This document shows, one piece after another, positions 39,063-50,832 of a stretch of 64,000 bases of DNA (the stretch's first letter is position 1; the number at the start of each line of letters is the position of its first letter). Source of the DNA: Candidatus Kouleothrix ribensis (GTDB lineage: Bacteria; Chloroflexota; Chloroflexia; Chloroflexales; Roseiflexaceae). The position numbers were made by a program, and so were the translations under genes. The notes under the pieces are model-generated. The model was given only the letters and a program-made list of their open reading frames with translations, was not told where the DNA came from and searched no databases. The DNA lies in contig JADKGW010000001.1 of the NCBI GenBank assembly GCA_016722075.1, forward strand, positions 2,666,001 through 2,730,000, given 5' to 3'.

Positions 39063-41120
39063 ATGATCGAAGATAATCGCAATGGCGATCGGCGAGTGCC
39101 GGCCGGCCAGGTGCGCCCGCGCCCGCCGGGGCCGGAAGAGCGCCGCAGCACCACCGCAACGAGCGATGGCGGCCAAGCGAATCAGCAGCAAGATCTGGGC
39201 CGCCTGCTGCGTGGCCCACGCTTTTGGATCGCGCTGGCGATCGTGCTGGCAATCAACTGGTTTCTGGCGCCGCTGCTGTTCCCCGAGCCGCAAAACCGCG
39301 TCACCGTGCCGTATACATTCTTTAAGCAGCAGGTTGCCACCGCTAATGTCTCCGAGATCACCAGCCGCGGCGAGGATATCCAGGGTGCATTCAAGCAGCC
39401 GGTGGCCGACCCAAGCCCGGCCACTGCGGCCGCGACGGCCCAGCCACCAGCGCCGGCGCAAACCTATACCAAGTTCGCCACGATCAGGCCGGCCTTCGAC
39501 GATCCCGAGCTGCTGGCGCTGCTCGAGCAGAATCAGGTCGTGATCACCGCGTCGCCGCTCGAGCAGCCGCGCTCGGCCTTCCTCACCTTGCTGTTGTCGT
39601 TCGGCCCAACCCTGCTGCTAATTGGCGGGTTTCTATGGCTGAGCAACCGCGCCGCACGCAGCGCCGGCGGCGGCCTGTTTGGGATCGGCCGCAGCCGCGC
39701 ACGCCGCTACCAGGCCGCCGAGGTGGCCGAGCGGATTACATTTGAGGACGTGGCCGGCATCGACGAAGTCGAGCGCGAGCTGATCGAGATCGTCGATTTC
39801 CTTAGGCAGCCCGATAAATACCAGCGGCTGGGCGGCCGCATCCCCAAGGGCGTGCTGCTGGTCGGCGCGCCTGGCACCGGCAAGACCCTGCTGGCCCGTG
39901 CGGTAGCCGGCGAGGCGGCCGTGCCGTTCTTCAGCATGAGCGGCTCCGAGTTCATCGAGATGATCGTCGGCGTGGGCGCCGCGCGCGTGCGCGACCTGTT
40001 TGTCGAGGCGCGCAAGGCCGCCCCGGCGATCATCTTCGTCGATGAGCTCGATGCGATCGGCCGGCGCCGCGGCGCCGGCAATGCGCTCGGCGGCAGCGAT
40101 GAGCGCGAGCAGACGCTCAACCAGCTGCTGATCGAGATGGATGGCTTCGACTCGCGCGAGGCGGTGATTGTGCTGGCCGCGACCAACCGTGCCGATGTGC
40201 TCGACCCGGCGCTGCTGCGGCCGGGCCGCTTCGACCGCCGGGTCACCGTGCAGCCGCCCGACCGCGCCGGCCGCGCCGCGATTCTGGCGGTGCATACCCG
40301 CGGCGTGCCGCTCGCGCCAGGAACCGACCTGAACGCAATTGCTGCCGAAACGCCCGGCCTGGTCGGCGCCGATCTGCGCAACCTGGTCAACGAGGCCGCG
40401 CTGCTGGCTGCGCGTAACAGCAAGGCTGCCGTCGATACCATCGACTTCTCTGAGGCGCTTGAGAAGATCGCGCTGGGCGCCGAGCGCAAGCTGACGCTGA
40501 ACCCCGCCGAGCGCCAGCGCGTCGCATACCACGAGTCTGGCCACGCACTGCTGGGCCTGCTTCAGCCCGAGGGCGACCCGGTGCGCCGCGTCACGGTGGT
40601 GGCGCGCGGCCTGGCGCTGGGCGTAACGCTCTCGGTGCCCGACGACGACCGCTACAACTACGGCGAACCCTACCTGCGCGCGCGAATCGTCAGCGCGCTG
40701 GGCGGCCGCGCGGCCGAGCAGGTGATCTACGGCACAGGTACGACCGGGGCCGAGAACGATCTCAAGCAGGTGACCGAGCTGGCGCGCGCGATGGTCACGC
40801 GCTGGGGCATGAGCCCCGAGGTCGGGCTGCTGGCGCTGAGCGGGCGCGATCAAGGCAATTTCCTAGAGATCGACATGGCCGCCGGCATGGCGCGCCCCTA
40901 CAGCGAGCAGACCGCCCAGGCGATCGACCAGGCCATCCGCCGGATCGTCGACGAGTGCTATGCCACCGCGCTCGATCTGCTGACCCGCGAACGCGGGCGG
41001 CTCACGACGCTGGCCGCAGCACTACTGCGCGAGGAGTCGCTCGACGAGGCGCAGATGCGCGCAGCAGCCGGGCTCGCGGGCCGGCATCTGCCCGAGCACG
41101 CGCTCGCCGTGAGTAGCTAA
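39063..41120 (+). CDS. ftsH: ATP-dependent zinc metalloprotease FtsH
   Basis: 685 residues. There is a long polar N-terminus (about 55 residues), transmembrane helix 1 (FWIALAIVLAINWFLAPLLF), an extracytoplasmic domain with a Pro/Ala-rich insert (about 120-135), and transmembrane helix 2. The AAA+ module has Walker A GAPGTGKTLL, Walker B IIFVDELDAIG and the second region of homology TNRADVLDPALLRPGRFD. The peptidase has HESGH, the zinc HExxH. It degrades misfolded membrane and short-lived regulatory proteins. The pore motif is in FIEMIVGVG (usually F-V-E-M-F-V-G), with Ile in place of the second aromatic. GAGG lies eight bases before the ATG. Confidence 0.95.
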   Translation: MIEDNRNGDRRVPAGQVRPRPPGPEERRSTTATSDGGQANQQQDLGRLLRGPRFWIALAIVLAINWFLAPLLFPEPQNRVTVPYTFFKQQVATANVSEITSRGEDIQGAFKQPVADPSPATAAATAQPPAPAQTYTKFATIRPAFDDPELLALLEQNQVVITASPLEQPRSAFLTLLLSFGPTLLLIGGFLWLSNRAARSAGGGLFGIGRSRARRYQAAEVAERITFEDVAGIDEVERELIEIVDFLRQPDKYQRLGGRIPKGVLLVGAPGTGKTLLARAVAGEAAVPFFSMSGSEFIEMIVGVGAARVRDLFVEARKAAPAIIFVDELDAIGRRRGAGNALGGSDEREQTLNQLLIEMDGFDSREAVIVLAATNRADVLDPALLRPGRFDRRVTVQPPDRAGRAAILAVHTRGVPLAPGTDLNAIAAETPGLVGADLRNLVNEAALLAARNSKAAVDTIDFSEALEKIALGAERKLTLNPAERQRVAYHESGHALLGLLQPEGDPVRRVTVVARGLALGVTLSVPDDDRYNYGEPYLRARIVSALGGRAAEQVIYGTGTTGAENDLKQVTELARAMVTRWGMSPEVGLLALSGRDQGNFLEIDMAAGMARPYSEQTAQAIDQAIRRIVDECYATALDLLTRERGRLTTLAAALLREESLDEAQMRAAAGLAGRHLPEHALAVSS

Positions 41121-41176
41121 TCGCGCCGGCGCTGATCTGCGTAGGTGTATGCGCATGGCCAGGCGGCCCTACAGGC

Positions 41177-41872
41177 TCAGCCGATCGCGCGCGCGATTGC
41201 GAAGGCGGCGGCGGCGGCAATACCACCGATCAGCGCAGTTTGGATGGCGCTGCGCAGCGGGCGCGCGCCCGTAAAGCGCCCCTTGATGTACCCAAAGATG
41301 ATCAGCGCAAGCAGCGTGATCACCACCGAGGCCGGCAGCGCAGTCTGGACATCGCTGAAGACGATGTATGGCGCCAGCGGGATCAGGCCGCCGCCGATAT
41401 ACGAGCCGGCGATCGTGAGCGCGCTGCGCAATGCACGGCGCGGGTCAGGCGCCTCTAGCCCCAGCTCGAAGCGCATCATGAAGTTCACCCAGGCCTCGGG
41501 CCGCGTGCGCAGGCCGTCCATAACACGGCCGCTCTCCTCGGCGCTGAGGCCGTACGTCTGCAGAATCTGCACCACCTCGTCGGCCTCGGCATCGGCCTTC
41601 TCGCGGATCTCCTGGCGCTCGCGGGCCAGCTCGCTGGCGTAGTGCTCGGCATCGCTGCGCGCCGCCAGATAACCGCCCAGGCCCATGGCGATCGAACCTG
41701 CGGCTACCTCGGCCAGGCCGGCCGTCACTACGATCGCGGTCGCGGCCACTGCGCCCGATAGCCCGGCGGCCAGGGCAAACGGCACGGTCAGGCCATCCGA
41801 CATGCCGATCACAATATCGCGCACGGTCTCGCCGCCAGTGAAATGCTCTTCGTTATGTGGTGTTATAGGCAT
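41177..41872 (-). CDS. VIT1/CCC1 family metal transporter
   Basis: 231 residues from the ATG at 41872 (AAAGGAGG five bases upstream). The start DIVIGMSDGLTVPFALAAGL and GSIAMGLGGYLAARSDAEHY are the two conserved membrane motifs of the family. An acidic, charged helix follows (ELARERQEIREKADAEADEV), which in plant VIT1 binds metal ions. About five hydrophobic segments are seen. It probably transports Fe2+ or Mn2+ out of the cytoplasm. It converges with ftsH. Confidence 0.88.
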   Translation of the reverse strand: MPITPHNEEHFTGGETVRDIVIGMSDGLTVPFALAAGLSGAVAATAIVVTAGLAEVAAGSIAMGLGGYLAARSDAEHYASELARERQEIREKADAEADEVVQILQTYGLSAEESGRVMDGLRTRPEAWVNFMMRFELGLEAPDPRRALRSALTIAGSYIGGGLIPLAPYIVFSDVQTALPASVVITLLALIIFGYIKGRFTGARPLRSAIQTALIGGIAAAAAFAIARAIG

Positions 41873-41988
41873 CAACGCCTCCTTTCAGATCGCCACTCTG
41901 GCGCTGCTGCACATGGTACGGGCAGTATAGCACCGTATTTCGGGGGCTGTGCCCATATACCAATTTCGCCTGCTCGTACGTTGATTAT

Positions 41989-42004
41989 GCAGAACATATT
42001 CTGC
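41989..42004. promoter_or_regulatory. Inverted repeat upstream of lon promoter
   Basis: GCAGAA-CATA-TTCTGC, perfect 6-bp arms, about 60 bp upstream of the lon -35. It shares GAACAT and TTC elements with the repeat at 42103-42118. A TAACG-TTT-CGTTA repeat lies between them. Confidence 0.35.
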
Positions 42005-42065
42005 CAGCCAGAGTCCTATTTTGATAACGTTTCGTTAGAACTGCCGCCACCACGGCCGGATTCTA

Positions 42066-42094
42066 TTGACAAAGCATGGTCGAGGTTCGATAAT
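42066..42094 (+). promoter_or_regulatory. lon promoter
   Basis: TTGACA, 17-bp spacer, GATAAT. The -35 is perfect and the -10 has one change. It lies about 100 bp before the lon start codon. Confidence 0.7.
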
Positions 42095-42102
42095 ACCTGC
42101 AA

Positions 42103-42118
42103 CGGAATGAACATTCCG
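42103..42118. promoter_or_regulatory. Candidate operator at the lon transcription start
   Basis: CGGAAT-GAAC-ATTCCG, perfect 6-bp arms, beginning eight bases after the -10. This position would block RNA polymerase if a repressor bound. The cognate factor is unknown; the arms do not match CIRCE. Confidence 0.45.
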
Positions 42119-42195
42119 CTTTATCAGCCAGGTTCGACCCAGCCCGGCCAGCATGTACAGCCGCCACATGTCGAACGGCAAGAGATGAGGACACA

Positions 42196-44697
<2,502 letters not shown>

Positions 44698-44713
44698 GCC
44701 CGACGATCGTCAA

Positions 44714-44753
44714 AGCATACCAGCGCGAAGGGGAAACCCTTCGCGCGTATGCT
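44714..44753. terminator. Hairpin after lon
   Basis: AGCATAC and CGCGAAGGG pair with CCCTTCGCG and GTATGCT around a GAAA loop. It is a strong stem 17 bp after the lon stop, without a U-run, so a weak terminator or an mRNA-stabilising structure. Confidence 0.55.
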
Positions 44754-44950
44754 GTATCATGAGCGTTGGGCGGATCGCGGGCACAATGGGAAGGTCTGAA
44801 TAATCGAAAGAGAAAGGAGTTCTGGCGCGCAGCGCTTCGGCCAGCACCAGCCCGCGTCAGCGATACGCGATACGCTGCGGCTGCTCAACCTATGGTACAC
44901 TATACCAAAATGGTTCTATTGACCGCTGCCCGATCGTAAGAGGTGCAGTA

Positions 44951-45520
44951 ATGACACAAACCAAGAGCGCTACGATTGACGATTTGGCACGTATCGCCAA
45001 CCATGCGAAAGCCGAGCTGATCGATGGGGTGATTGTCGCTATGTCACCAACGGGATTCTTGCCAAGCTATGTTGCCGGCGAGATTTATGCGAGCCTCCGC
45101 GACTATGCCCGCCGTACCCGCTCTGGTTATGCAGTTAGCGATAACGCTGGATTCATCGTCGATCTTCCCCATCGCACCTCATTCAGCCCTGACGCAGCGT
45201 TCTATACCGGCAAATCAACCGGGATGCGTTTCCTCGAAGGTTCACCCGTCTTTGCCGTCGAAGTGCGGAGTGAGCACGACTATGGGCGCGTTGCTGAACG
45301 CGACATGCGTGAGAAGCGTGCGGATTATTTCGCGGCGGGAACCCAGGTCGTCTGGGACGTCGATATCCTGAGCGATGAGATTATCCGAGTGTACCGTGCC
45401 GACGCCCCAACCACTCCAACTGTCTATCGACGTGGCGAAACGGCCGAAGCAGAACCTGCTGTTCCCGGTTGGACGATGGCCGTTGATGATCTATTCCCAT
45501 ACCATACAACAAATGAGTAG
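44951..45520 (+). CDS. Uma2 family (DUF820) putative endonuclease
   Basis: 189 residues, the usual length. The PD-(D/E)xK-like core is visible: SPDAAF gives the Asp, FAVEVRSEHD the E-x-V, and MREKRADYFAAGTQVVWDVD the Lys and following strand. Uma2 proteins are abundant in Cyanobacteria and Chloroflexota and of unknown role. It stands alone; AAGAGGTG precedes the ATG. Codon use is less GC-rich than the NRPS genes. Confidence 0.85.
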   Translation: MTQTKSATIDDLARIANHAKAELIDGVIVAMSPTGFLPSYVAGEIYASLRDYARRTRSGYAVSDNAGFIVDLPHRTSFSPDAAFYTGKSTGMRFLEGSPVFAVEVRSEHDYGRVAERDMREKRADYFAAGTQVVWDVDILSDEIIRVYRADAPTTPTVYRRGETAEAEPAVPGWTMAVDDLFPYHTTNE

Positions 45521-45529
45521 GATTTCTCT

Positions 45530-45576
45530 TAGGACGTTCGCTGCTGGCGGCGTACGCCTGCGGCAGAGGGGTACGT
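45530..45576 (-). repeat. Dispersed approx. 48-bp repeat, copy A
   Basis: Read on the minus strand: ACGTACC, then CTCTGCCGCAGGC, then CAGCAGCGAACGTCCTA. It matches copies at 46468-46517 and 51573-51620. It directly follows the Uma2 stop codon. Confidence 0.65.
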
Positions 45577-45599
45577 GGTGTGTAGCTGCGCAAACCCGC

Positions 45600-45638
45600 G
45601 CTACCGCAGGCAACAATTCGCGCACGCGAAAGTCCTAA
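45600..45638 (+). repeat. Dispersed approx. 48-bp repeat, diverged copy
   Basis: CTACCGCAGGCAACAA then GCGAAAGTCCTAACTC: same CTGCCGCAGGC and GTCCT blocks as the other copies, more diverged and in the opposite orientation to copy A, so the two form an inverted pair. Confidence 0.45.
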
Positions 45639-45655
45639 CTCTGCAATAGAAGCGC

Positions 45656-46081
45656 ATGTATCCTATGGAACTCTCACTTGAAATCGCACAAGCTGCACTT
45701 AGCTCCCAACCCTTCAGCATGCTGCTGAACGCCAATATCACGTCGTTTGGGCCAGGAACAGTGGAACTAAGAGTTCCCATTACACGCCAGCTCAAGCAAC
45801 AGCACGGCTTTGTTCATGGTGGCGTGGTCTCGTACGCGGCAGACAACGCGCTCACATTTGCGGGAGGCGCCGCGCTTGGCCCTGCGGTCGTGACATCAGA
45901 GTTCAAGATCAACTACCTTCGCCCGGCCAAGGGCGAAGAATTGGTTGCCCGAGCAAGCGTGATCCACGCTGGTAAAAGCCAAGCCGTCTGCCAATGCCAA
46001 GTGTTTGCCGTCGCTGACGGTGAAGAGTATCTTTGCGCAGTCGCGCAGGGAACCATCGCTGCTCTCAGCCAGCCAACGTGA
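45656..46081 (+). CDS. PaaI-type hotdog thioesterase
   Basis: 141 residues, single hotdog domain. QHGFVHGGVVSYAADNA is the PaaI-type active-site signature (HGG with the catalytic Asp on the central helix), and SEFKINYLRPAKGEELVARA is the following strand pair. Members hydrolyse aryl- or acyl-CoA thioesters. No linked pathway is visible next to it, and the ribosome binding site is weak. The codon use is distinctly less GC-rich than in the neighbours, which may point to transfer. Confidence 0.85.
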   Translation: MYPMELSLEIAQAALSSQPFSMLLNANITSFGPGTVELRVPITRQLKQQHGFVHGGVVSYAADNALTFAGGAALGPAVVTSEFKINYLRPAKGEELVARASVIHAGKSQAVCQCQVFAVADGEEYLCAVAQGTIAALSQPT

Positions 46082-46377
46082 CGCTTAACCGCTCGCTCAA
46101 GCGGCGCGCTAACGGCCGGCCAGCAGGCCTGGGCTGGCAAAAATGTACTGTGTATCGCCAGGCCATGCCTGGTGATCTACCCGCGTTGCCCGCGCAACTC
46201 GAGCCTTAGGCCTCGGAAGAACCTGCCATTGCTCGCCTGGCCTGCTGTTTTTGCACGGTTAGGTCCTTCTCGCCAAGCAAAATATGCCTGCGTTCGATCT
46301 GCTACCGATCGTGTCGCGGAGTGCAGCGATTCGCGCAAAGTGCGAAATGCTACACTCAGAATAACAGGAGTGACGCG

Positions 46378-46491
46378 GTGGTGCGTGATGCACCGGCCCG
46401 TGCCTGCGGCAGCTATGTGTGCGCCGATTGCGGTGCTCCGCGCCACAATCGGCGCACCTTAATCGAAACGTACCGCCCTGCCGAAGGCTAA
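46378..46491 (+). CDS. Candidate small Cys-containing protein
   Basis: 37 residues from a GTG at 46378. AGGAG lies seven bases upstream and a TACACT -10-like box about 25 bases upstream. The product contains CGSYVCADCGAPRHN, which resembles one half of a zinc ribbon. The last residues (RPAEG) are encoded by the dispersed repeat, which supplies the stop codon. No function is known, and it could be a chance frame or a truncated gene. Confidence 0.33.
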   Translation: MVRDAPARACGSYVCADCGAPRHNRRTLIETYRPAEG

Positions 46492-46517
46492 ACACGCCGA
46501 CTGCGTACGTCCTGTCA
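46468..46517 (+). repeat. Dispersed approx. 48-bp repeat, copy B
   Basis: ACGTACC, CCTGCCGAAGGC, then CTGCGTACGTCCTGTCA. A second, partial copy (TACCGCTCTGCCACAGGC) follows at 46531-46560. Confidence 0.65.
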
Positions 46518-46530
46518 TACTAACAAGCAG

Positions 46531-46560
46531 TACCGCTCTGCCACAGGCAAAAGTGGCATA
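46531..46560 (+). repeat. Dispersed repeat, partial copy
   Basis: TACCGCTCTGCCACAGGCAA followed by AGTGGCATACG: the left half of the dispersed repeat next to copy B in tandem. Confidence 0.5.
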
Positions 46561-46692
46561 CGAAGGCAGCCACTATCGGCCCCCAGGCACGACCCCAACA
46601 AAGCCTGCAGCACGCGCGGCGCGCGGGCGCGCCACCCGGCAGAGTATGCTATCATGCGCAAAACCTGCCAGCATCCCCGAGAGGAGGGCCGC

Positions 46693-47451
46693 ATGTTGCG
46701 GATGACATTGCTCGGCGTCGGCACCGCCGTACCCGATCACGATCGCGAAAACACCCATATGGTGTGGGAGTCGCCCGAGGGCCTGTTGCTGATCGACGCC
46801 GGCGGCAGCACATTTCAGCGCCTGTTGCGCGCGAATGTCGACCCGCTGAGATTGTGTGGCGTCTTCCTCACACACTCGCACACCGACCATATCAACGGGC
46901 TGCCCGCGCTGATCTTTCAGCTGGCGCTGGCCGGCTACCAGGGCATGTTGCCGGTGTATGGCAATGCGCCCACGCTCGAGCTGGCGCGGCGCGTGCTCGA
47001 GGCGTTTGGGCTCGAGCGCTACAAGGTGCCGATCGTATGGGTGCCGGTGTCTGCTGGCCAGGAGCTACCGTTAGGCTACCAGAGCTACCGCTTGCGCGTG
47101 GCCAGTACGGTACACCCGCGGCCGTGCCTGGCGCTGCGCTTCGAAGATCAGGCCAGCGGCCGGGCGCTGGTGTATTCAGCCGATACCGAGCCGTGCGCGA
47201 GTGTGCAAGATCTGGCCACAGGCGCGAGCATTCTGATTCACGAGGCCACCACCGCCGAGCCGTTTGCCGGCCACACCACCCCGCGTCAGGCCGGCGCGGT
47301 CGCGGCTACAGCCCAGGCCGGCCGGCTGGTGCTGGTACACTTCAGCCCAAAATACACAATGAGCGCGGCCCAGGCGATCGAGGAGGTGCGTGCCGGCGGC
47401 TTCACCGGTGCAGCCGAGATCGGCCGCGAGTTCGGGACGTACACGCTGTAG
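46693..47451 (+). CDS. MBL-fold hydrolase, RNase Z-like
   Basis: 252 residues. THSHTDHINGLP is the HxHxDH zinc motif of the metallo-beta-lactamase fold; later ligands are His in VHPRP, Asp in YSADTEP and His in VLVHFSPKY. The overall plan (short, no exosite arm evident) is that of RNase Z-like/ElaC relatives. True tRNA 3' processing activity is possible but not shown. Start 46693 is chosen over 46654 because GAGGAGGG precedes it. The stop codon is followed within four bases by satellite DNA. Confidence 0.83.
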   Translation: MLRMTLLGVGTAVPDHDRENTHMVWESPEGLLLIDAGGSTFQRLLRANVDPLRLCGVFLTHSHTDHINGLPALIFQLALAGYQGMLPVYGNAPTLELARRVLEAFGLERYKVPIVWVPVSAGQELPLGYQSYRLRVASTVHPRPCLALRFEDQASGRALVYSADTEPCASVQDLATGASILIHEATTAEPFAGHTTPRQAGAVAATAQAGRLVLVHFSPKYTMSAAQAIEEVRAGGFTGAAEIGREFGTYTL

Positions 47452-47454
47452 ATT

Positions 47455-47622
47455 CGCAGGTTGCAGGTTCGCAAGTTGCAGGTTGCAGGTTGCGGGTTGG
47501 CAGGTTGCGGGTTGGCAGGTTGCGGGTTGCAGGTTGCGGGTTGGCAGGTTGCAGGTTGGCAGGTTGCGGGTTGCAGGTTGCGGGTTGGCAGGTTGCAGGT
47601 TGGCAGGTTGCAGGTTGCGGGT
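47455..47622. repeat. (C)CAACCYG satellite, copy 6
   Basis: About 168 bp of GGTTGCA, GGTTGGCA and GGTTGCGG units, the complementary orientation of copy 1. It passes without a break into the (TAACCTTC) array. Confidence 0.9.
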
Positions 47623-47734
47623 TAACCTTCTAACCTTCTAACCTTCTAACCTTCTAACCTTCTAACCTTCTAACCTTCTAACCTTCTAACCTTCTAACCT
47701 TCTAACCTTCTAACCTTCTAACCTTCTAACCTTC
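47623..47734. repeat. TAACCTTC x 14 perfect tandem array
   Basis: Fourteen consecutive identical copies of the 8-bp unit, followed by a broken TAACTC. The lack of any mismatch points to recent expansion. It sits 35 bp before the antirepressor start. Confidence 0.95.
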
Positions 47735-47768
47735 TAACTCACAACCGAATCAGCCCGAGAGGATAGAT

Positions 47769-48560
47769 ATGCCCCCCAAACAGCCCGCGCGTCGCCAGGG
47801 CACGATCACGTTCTACGGCCAGGATATCATCGCGGTTCAAGAGCTCGATCCCAACGAGACGTATGTGCCGATCGTTGGGCTATGTATGCTGATGGAGCTC
47901 GATCGCACTGCGCAGGAGCGCCGCGTGCGTGCCCATGCGGTGCTTGCGGCCGGCGCCAAGACCCTGCCGGTCGAGCTCGGCGATGGCCGCACCACCCCGG
48001 CGCTGTGCCTGCGCGTCGACCTGATCCCCCTCTGGCTGGTGGCCATCGAGGCATCGAAGGTCAACGACAGCGCACGCGCCCGGCTCGAGCTATTCCAGCG
48101 CGAGTGTGCGTCGATCCTATGGCAGGCGCACCGCCCCCAGGGCTTCGGCCCCGAAGACGAGCTGCTGCCCGAGCGCGTCAACCAGTCGCCCGCCGAGCTA
48201 TCGTACGCGGCCGCGCTGGCCATGGCTACGCTGGCGCGCCACCAGCTGCTGATCGAACGCCAGCTCGAGGCGCGCGGCCTGCACGACACGCCCAGCCCCG
48301 ACCCGTACGCGGCCGGCGGCGCGCTCGACGATCCGCAGGCCGAGCTGCTGGCCCGCGCGGTGCGGCGCGTGGCGCTGGCGGCCGCCGAGCGCACCCGCCG
48401 CAATGAGTATGGTGGCGTATACCTCGGCCTGTTCCGGCAATTCGGCATCGCCTCGTACCGGCGTATGCCGCCTGCGCGCTTGCACGAGGCCATGGAGTGG
48501 CTCGAGCGCTGGCGCGGCGACCTGATGGGCGAGCCTGAGCCGCCGCCCGATATCGAGTAG
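47769..48560 (+). CDS. Phage-type antirepressor (P22_AR_N with ORF6C-like C-terminus)
   Basis: 263 residues. The N-terminal part (QGTITFYGQDIIAVQELDPN, VPIVGLCMLMELDRTAQERR, then CLRVDLIPLWLVAIEASKVN) is the P22 antirepressor N-terminal domain. The C-terminal part (YGGVYLGLFRQFGIASYRRM) resembles the ORF6C domain of phage antirepressors. Such proteins bind and inactivate a phage or ICE repressor. No phage structural, integrase or repressor gene is nearby, so it is a domesticated or orphan copy. GAGAGGA lies five bases before the ATG. Confidence 0.82.
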   Translation: MPPKQPARRQGTITFYGQDIIAVQELDPNETYVPIVGLCMLMELDRTAQERRVRAHAVLAAGAKTLPVELGDGRTTPALCLRVDLIPLWLVAIEASKVNDSARARLELFQRECASILWQAHRPQGFGPEDELLPERVNQSPAELSYAAALAMATLARHQLLIERQLEARGLHDTPSPDPYAAGGALDDPQAELLARAVRRVALAAAERTRRNEYGGVYLGLFRQFGIASYRRMPPARLHEAMEWLERWRGDLMGEPEPPPDIE

Positions 48561-48621
48561 GCGCATCCGCTGAGGGGCGCGGAACGTTCAAAAGTGCTGC
48601 CGTCGTAGCCTATGGCTCAGC

Positions 48622-49608
<987 letters not shown>

Positions 49609-49761
49609 GTTTCCCTCCCTTGTGCAGCCATTCACGCCGATTGTACCGCGTTTCGGTATTCGCTGCGCTATTCTGACGCTAGTTGGCCGGCAGCGGGCAG
49701 TAGGCAGGCAGGCGGCCACGAATTTGAGTCGAGCTGTCGTAGTATTATGTAAATTGAATAC

Positions 49762-49791
49762 TTGCACATGTGCTGCGACATGGTGTAGGAT
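49762..49791 (+). promoter_or_regulatory. Possible promoter for the GNAT gene
   Basis: TTGCAC, 18-bp spacer, TAGGAT, about 40 bp before the start codon. It fits the consensus only moderately. Confidence 0.3.
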
Positions 49792-49832
49792 CTGCTGTAC
49801 ACCTGGGCCTATAGCAGGGGGAGGATCGCAGC

Positions 49833-50762
49833 ATGCCAGATGCGCAAGCGATCGTGGTGCGCGCACCAACGCCCACCGACCTCGCGGCGGTGGTGGAGCT
49901 GATCAACGCATGTTCGCTGGCGGTGGGTGGTGTGCCCGATATGACGCCGGCCATGCTGCGCGCCGACTGGACCGACCCAAACTTCGCGCCCGAGACCGAT
50001 GCCTGGCTGGCGCTTACGGCCGACGGCCGCGTGGTCGGCTACGAGACAGTCTATCTCGAGGGTGCAGAGGGTCCGGTTGAGGTCGATGGCTATGTGCTTC
50101 CCGAACAGCAAGGCCGTGGCATCGGCACACGCCTGCTGCGCCTGGCCGAGGCGCGCGCGCGTAGCCTGCGTGCGCAGGGCCTGGTGCTGCGCGGCACGAT
50201 CGAGGCCGCCAGCGGCGGCGCCCAGCAGCTATTCGCCGCCGAGGGCTACCGCTGCGTGCGGCACTTCGCGCGGATGGAGATCGAGCTGGCCACCGCGCCG
50301 CCGGCTCCTGAGTGGCCGGCCGGCATAAGCGTGCGGCCGTTCGTGCTCGCGCACGACGCGCGCGCCACCCACGCGGTAGTCGAGCAGGCCTTCCAAGACC
50401 ACTGGGGCCATACGCCGGTCGCATTCGATGCCTGGCGGCAATCGCTGATCGAGCGCGACGATTTCGACCCGGCGCTGTGGTTTCTGGCCTACCAGGCCGA
50501 CGCGCCTGTGGGCGTCGTGCTGGGCTACACGCGCAGCGACACGCGCGGCTGGGTGCGCAACCTGAGTGTGCTGCGGCCATGGCGCGGCCGTGGCCTGGGC
50601 ATGGCACTGCTGCGGCACGCCTTCGGCGCCTTCTTCGCCCGCGGGATCCACACGATCGGGCTGGGTGTCGATGCGCAGAGCCCGACCGGTGCCACACGCC
50701 TGTACGAGCGCGCCGGCATGCGCGTGATCGAGCGCTACGATACCATGGAGAAGCGGATCTAG
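49833..50762 (+). CDS. Double-GNAT acetyltransferase
   Basis: 309 residues containing two GNAT domains. The N-terminal one has the acetyl-CoA loop VLPEQQGRGIGTRLLRLAE (about 88-106). The C-terminal one has VLRPWRGRGLGMALLRHAF (about 247-265). Two complete A motifs suggest both halves might bind CoA, as in mycothiol synthase MshD. The partner cysteine-ligase genes are not in this window, so that role is unsupported. GGGGAGG precedes the ATG. Confidence 0.85.
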   Translation: MPDAQAIVVRAPTPTDLAAVVELINACSLAVGGVPDMTPAMLRADWTDPNFAPETDAWLALTADGRVVGYETVYLEGAEGPVEVDGYVLPEQQGRGIGTRLLRLAEARARSLRAQGLVLRGTIEAASGGAQQLFAAEGYRCVRHFARMEIELATAPPAPEWPAGISVRPFVLAHDARATHAVVEQAFQDHWGHTPVAFDAWRQSLIERDDFDPALWFLAYQADAPVGVVLGYTRSDTRGWVRNLSVLRPWRGRGLGMALLRHAFGAFFARGIHTIGLGVDAQSPTGATRLYERAGMRVIERYDTMEKRI

Positions 50763-50832
50763 TACAGGAGGTGCGCAGGCCGCGTTTGTAGCCTGCGGCA
50801 GCAGTGTATCACCAATTTCGTGCGCTTCGTGG

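Larger units (their letters stand above)
46082..46692. other. Intergenic region with repeats and a small ORF
   Basis: About 600 bp without a recognisable full gene. It contains a candidate 37-residue ORF (46378-46491) and two dispersed repeat copies (46468-46517 and, partial, 46531-46560). The rest shows no family resemblance and may be decayed sequence. Confidence 0.55.

Noticed and set aside
42103..42118. CIRCE / HrcA operator at lon
   Set aside because: The arms (CGGAAT) do not match the CIRCE TTAGCACTC arms and spacing.
49833..50762. Mycothiol synthase MshD
   Set aside because: The double-GNAT layout fits, but no mycothiol gene is nearby and the family-specific residues were not recognised.
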